Below, one piece after another: positions 62,027 through 64,000 of a stretch of 64,000 nt of DNA; position 1 is the first letter of the stretch; the number at the start of each line of letters is the position of its first letter. The notes below the pieces were generated by a model. It was not told where the DNA came from. It made no database searches and worked only from the letters and a program-made list of their open reading frames with translations. Made by a program: the position numbers and the translations under genes. The stretch comes from Pseudoxanthomonas composti (GTDB lineage: Bacteria; Pseudomonadota; Gammaproteobacteria; Xanthomonadales; Xanthomonadaceae): contig NZ_SAWZ01000001.1 in the NCBI RefSeq assembly GCF_004122095.1, forward strand, positions 558,001 to 622,000, in the 5' to 3' direction.

Positions 62027-62977
62027 ATGAGTGCTGTCGTTGTTGTCGGTTCCTTCAATGTTGACCACGTGTGGCGTTGCGATGCCCTGCCCGCTCCGGG
62101 CGCGACCATCGCCGGCCAGTACCACACGGGGCCTGGCGGGAAGGGGTTCAACCAGGCCATCGCCGCCGCGCGCGGCGGTGCGGCCACCACCTTTCTCTGC
62201 GCCCTTGGCGAGGACGCCGGCGGCGCGATGGCCCGCGAGTTGGCCAGGCAGGATGGGTTGACGCTCAACGCCGAGGCCAGCGACCAGCCCACCGGCACCG
62301 GCGGCATCTATGTGGACAGCCGCGGCCGCAACACCATCGTGATCGGCGCCGGCGCCAATGCCGCGCTCAGCGTCGGTTTCATCGAGGCCCAGCACGCGCT
62401 GCTGGCATCTGCGAGCGTGCTGCTGGCGCAGCTGGAATCGCCGATGGACACCGTGGAAGCCGCGCTCGCCAGCGCGCGCAACGCCGGGGTCACCACCGTG
62501 CTCAACGCCGCCCCGGCCAACGCGCCCACCAGCATCTCGCTGTTGAAGCTGGCCGACATCCTCACCCCCAACGAAACCGAATTCGCCAGCCTGCTGGCCC
62601 GCCACGTCGGCGAGCGCCTGGAACCCGACGACGTGGCCGCCACCGATGGCAGCACGCTGCACCAGCTGTGCCGCCAGCTGCTGCCGGCCGGCACGGTGGT
62701 GATCACGCTGGGCGCGGTCGGCGCCTTCGTCTCGCATGCCGAGGACCAGCTGCGCGGCGACACCCAGCCCTACTACCGCATCGCCGCCGAGCAGGCCCAG
62801 ACCATCGACACCACCGGCGCGGGCGATGCCTTCAACGGCGCCCTGGTGGCCTCGCTGGCGCACGCGCCGAGCGCAGCCTTCGCCCAGCATGTGCGCTTTG
62901 CCAACCGCTTCGCCGCACGCTCCACGGAGGCCGAGGGCGCGGCGGCGTCGATGCCGAGGCTCACGCCGGAAGGCTAG
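62027..62977 (+). CDS. rbsK: Ribokinase, PfkB family
   Basis: A 316-residue sugar kinase. N-terminal VVVVGSFNVDHVWRCDALPAPGATIAGQYHTGPGGKGFNQAIAAARGGAATTFLCALGEDAGG matches ribokinase, and the anion-hole motif with catalytic Asp is TTGAGDAFNGALVASLA. Ribokinase (D-ribose to ribose 5-phosphate) is most likely given the GGKG.NQA signature and the neighbouring nupC, but the related PfkB enzymes differ little, so adenosine or another ribose-like substrate is possible. Confidence 0.88.
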   Translation: MSAVVVVGSFNVDHVWRCDALPAPGATIAGQYHTGPGGKGFNQAIAAARGGAATTFLCALGEDAGGAMARELARQDGLTLNAEASDQPTGTGGIYVDSRGRNTIVIGAGANAALSVGFIEAQHALLASASVLLAQLESPMDTVEAALASARNAGVTTVLNAAPANAPTSISLLKLADILTPNETEFASLLARHVGERLEPDDVAATDGSTLHQLCRQLLPAGTVVITLGAVGAFVSHAEDQLRGDTQPYYRIAAEQAQTIDTTGAGDAFNGALVASLAHAPSAAFAQHVRFANRFAARSTEAEGAAASMPRLTPEG

Positions 62978-63160
62978 GAGTGAGGGGAGAGGAGTGAGGA
63001 GTAAGGAAAGGCGTTTCCGGGCACGCACCGCTTGGCCGTCTTTCCTGAAGCAGCGCGCGGCCTCCTCTCGTTCCTCGTTCCTCACCACTCGTTTCTCGTT
63101 CTTCGTTTCTCGCCCCTAGCTCCCCCTCACTCCTCACTCCTCCCCACTCACTCCTCGCTC
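62978..63160. repeat. GAGTGAGGAGT repeat block upstream of dusB
   Basis: The gap opens with GAGTGAGGGGAGAGGAGTGAG and closes with CTCACTCCTCACTCCTCCCC, so the two ends are inverse to each other across about 130 bp. The centre holds CTCGTTCCTCGTT and GTTTCTCGTT runs. The same unit occurs at 13748-13788. No coding sequence is seen; the block ends just before the dusB ribosome binding region. Confidence 0.7.
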
Positions 63161-63167
63161 CCAGCTC

Positions 63168-64000
63168 ATGCGCATCGGCCCCCACGACATCGCCACGCCG
63201 CTGGTCCTGGCGCCGATGGCGGGCGTGACCGACAAGCCGTTCCGGCAGCTGTGCAAGCGTTTGGGCGCGGGCCTGGCGGTGTCGGAGATGACCATCTCCG
63301 ATCCGCGCTTCTGGAAGACCGACAAGTCGCTGCGGCGCATGGATCATGCCGGCGAGCCGGCGCCGATCAGCGTGCAGATCGCCGGCACCGAGCCGCGGCA
63401 GCTGGCCGAGGCGGCGCGCTACAACGTCGACCATGGCGCGCAGATCATCGACATCAACATGGGCTGCCCGGCCAAGAAGGTGTGCAACGCCTGGGCCGGG
63501 TCGGCGCTGATGCGCGATGAGGCCCTGGTCGGACGCATCGTGCAGGCCGTGGTGCAGGCGGTGGAGGTGCCGGTGACCTTGAAGATCCGCACCGGCTGGG
63601 ATGCGCAGCACCGCAACGCGCCGACCATCGCGCGCATCGCCCAGGACGCCGGCATCGCCGCGCTGGCCGTGCACGGGCGCACCCGCGACCAGCACTACAC
63701 CGGCCTGGCCGAATACGACACCATCGCCGCCATCAAGGCCGACCTGTCCATCCCGGTGTTCGCCAACGGCGATATCGACTCGCCGGAGAAAGCCGCGCAG
63801 GTGCTGGCCCACACCGGGGCCGACGCGCTGCTGATCGGGCGCGCCGCGCAGGGGCGGCCGTGGATCTTCCGCGAGATCGCCCACTTCCTGGCCACCGGCC
63901 AGACCCTGCCGGCGCCGTCATTGACCGAAGTGCGCGACATCCTGCTTGGGCACCTGCAGGCCCTGCACGATTTCTACGGGCAGCCGCAGGGCGTGCGGAT
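63168..64000 (+). CDS. dusB: tRNA-dihydrouridine synthase B, partial at the window edge
   Basis: The first 277 codons of a flavin enzyme that reduces uridine to dihydrouridine in tRNA. FMN-binding ATPLVLAPMAGVTDKPFRQLCK, the Dus active-site region IDINMGCPAKKVCNAWAGSALM with the catalytic Cys of GCPAKK, and the phosphate-binding FANGDIDSPEKAAQVLAHTGADALLIGRAAQGRPWIF are present. ATG 63168 follows the GAGTGAGGA repeat block by a few bases. The gene runs off the right end; about 50 residues are missing compared with E. coli DusB (321). Confidence 0.95.
   Translation, partial: MRIGPHDIATPLVLAPMAGVTDKPFRQLCKRLGAGLAVSEMTISDPRFWKTDKSLRRMDHAGEPAPISVQIAGTEPRQLAEAARYNVDHGAQIIDINMGCPAKKVCNAWAGSALMRDEALVGRIVQAVVQAVEVPVTLKIRTGWDAQHRNAPTIARIAQDAGIAALAVHGRTRDQHYTGLAEYDTIAAIKADLSIPVFANGDIDSPEKAAQVLAHTGADALLIGRAAQGRPWIFREIAHFLATGQTLPAPSLTEVRDILLGHLQALHDFYGQPQGVR

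Noticed and set aside
62978-63170. Protein-coding N-terminal extension of a minus-strand frame (strings like ARNEERE)
   Set aside because: This is translation of the GAGTGAGGA repeat and lies antisense to dusB.

Overview
The window reads as a chromosomal segment of a high-GC gammaproteobacterium of the Xanthomonadaceae (Pseudoxanthomonas, Stenotrophomonas or Lysobacter-like). This rests on gene content and style: a MetX-MetB-Hom operon behind a SAM-I riboswitch, very large TonB-dependent and propeller-sensor proteins, a lysine/alanine-rich histone H1-like protein, a HemP/hemin locus, and intergenic short palindromic repeats. The placement is inferred from family knowledge; no search was run. 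I see no prophage, transposase, CRISPR array, rRNA or tRNA.

Layout. 1-3.4 kb: TetR regulator, WGR protein, GNAT acetyltransferase, hemE and a secreted protein. 3.4-10.6 kb: two tandem hybrid sensor kinases with periplasmic propellers whose kinase cores are identical over 218 residues. 10.7-14.6 kb: YceI, cytochrome b561, YceI, a membrane-anchored hydrolase, an NTF2-like secreted protein and a glutaredoxin-like protein. 14.7-20 kb: GntR regulator with a long inverted operator, L-serine dehydratase, and a propeller diguanylate cyclase. 20-24 kb: secreted hydrolase and a multidomain GH18 chitinase. 24-27.7 kb: metX-metB-hom on the minus strand behind a SAM-I riboswitch and a perfect dyad. 27.8-38.3 kb: phytase-like lipoprotein and M23 peptidase, prfC, HlyIII, AsmA, mtgA with a GT2 gene, hslO and a secreted protein. 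38.5-41.5 kb: a large TonB-dependent receptor. 42-46.8 kb: a fatty-acid locus (TetR, hydrolase, FadE-type dehydrogenase, hotdog protein). 46.9-51.4 kb: membrane proteins, an exporter and a class C beta-lactamase-like hydrolase. 51.4-53.4 kb: tandem hairpin repeats and the histone H1-like gene with a distant promoter. 53.4-57 kb: gcvH, DsbA-fold isomerase, gcvT, nfeD and qmcA. 57.1-59.5 kb: hemin locus (DUF6607-like, hemin-transport-like, hemP, Fur box) with no receptor gene. 59.5-64 kb: secreted helical protein, nupC, ribokinase, repeat DNA and a partial dusB.

How it fits together. Most of the window is housekeeping metabolism (heme, methionine, glycine cleavage, serine catabolism, nucleoside uptake) mixed with environmental sensing and polymer or lipid use. 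The most notable non-coding signals are the stacked control of the methionine operon (perfect operator-like dyad on the -35, then a SAM-I aptamer starting at the predicted +1), the 14-bp inverted repeats around the GntR promoter, a 17-bp palindrome between the kinase operon and yceI, and the long leader of the histone-like gene. The most notable protein-level signal is the homogenised kinase core of the tandem sensor kinases.
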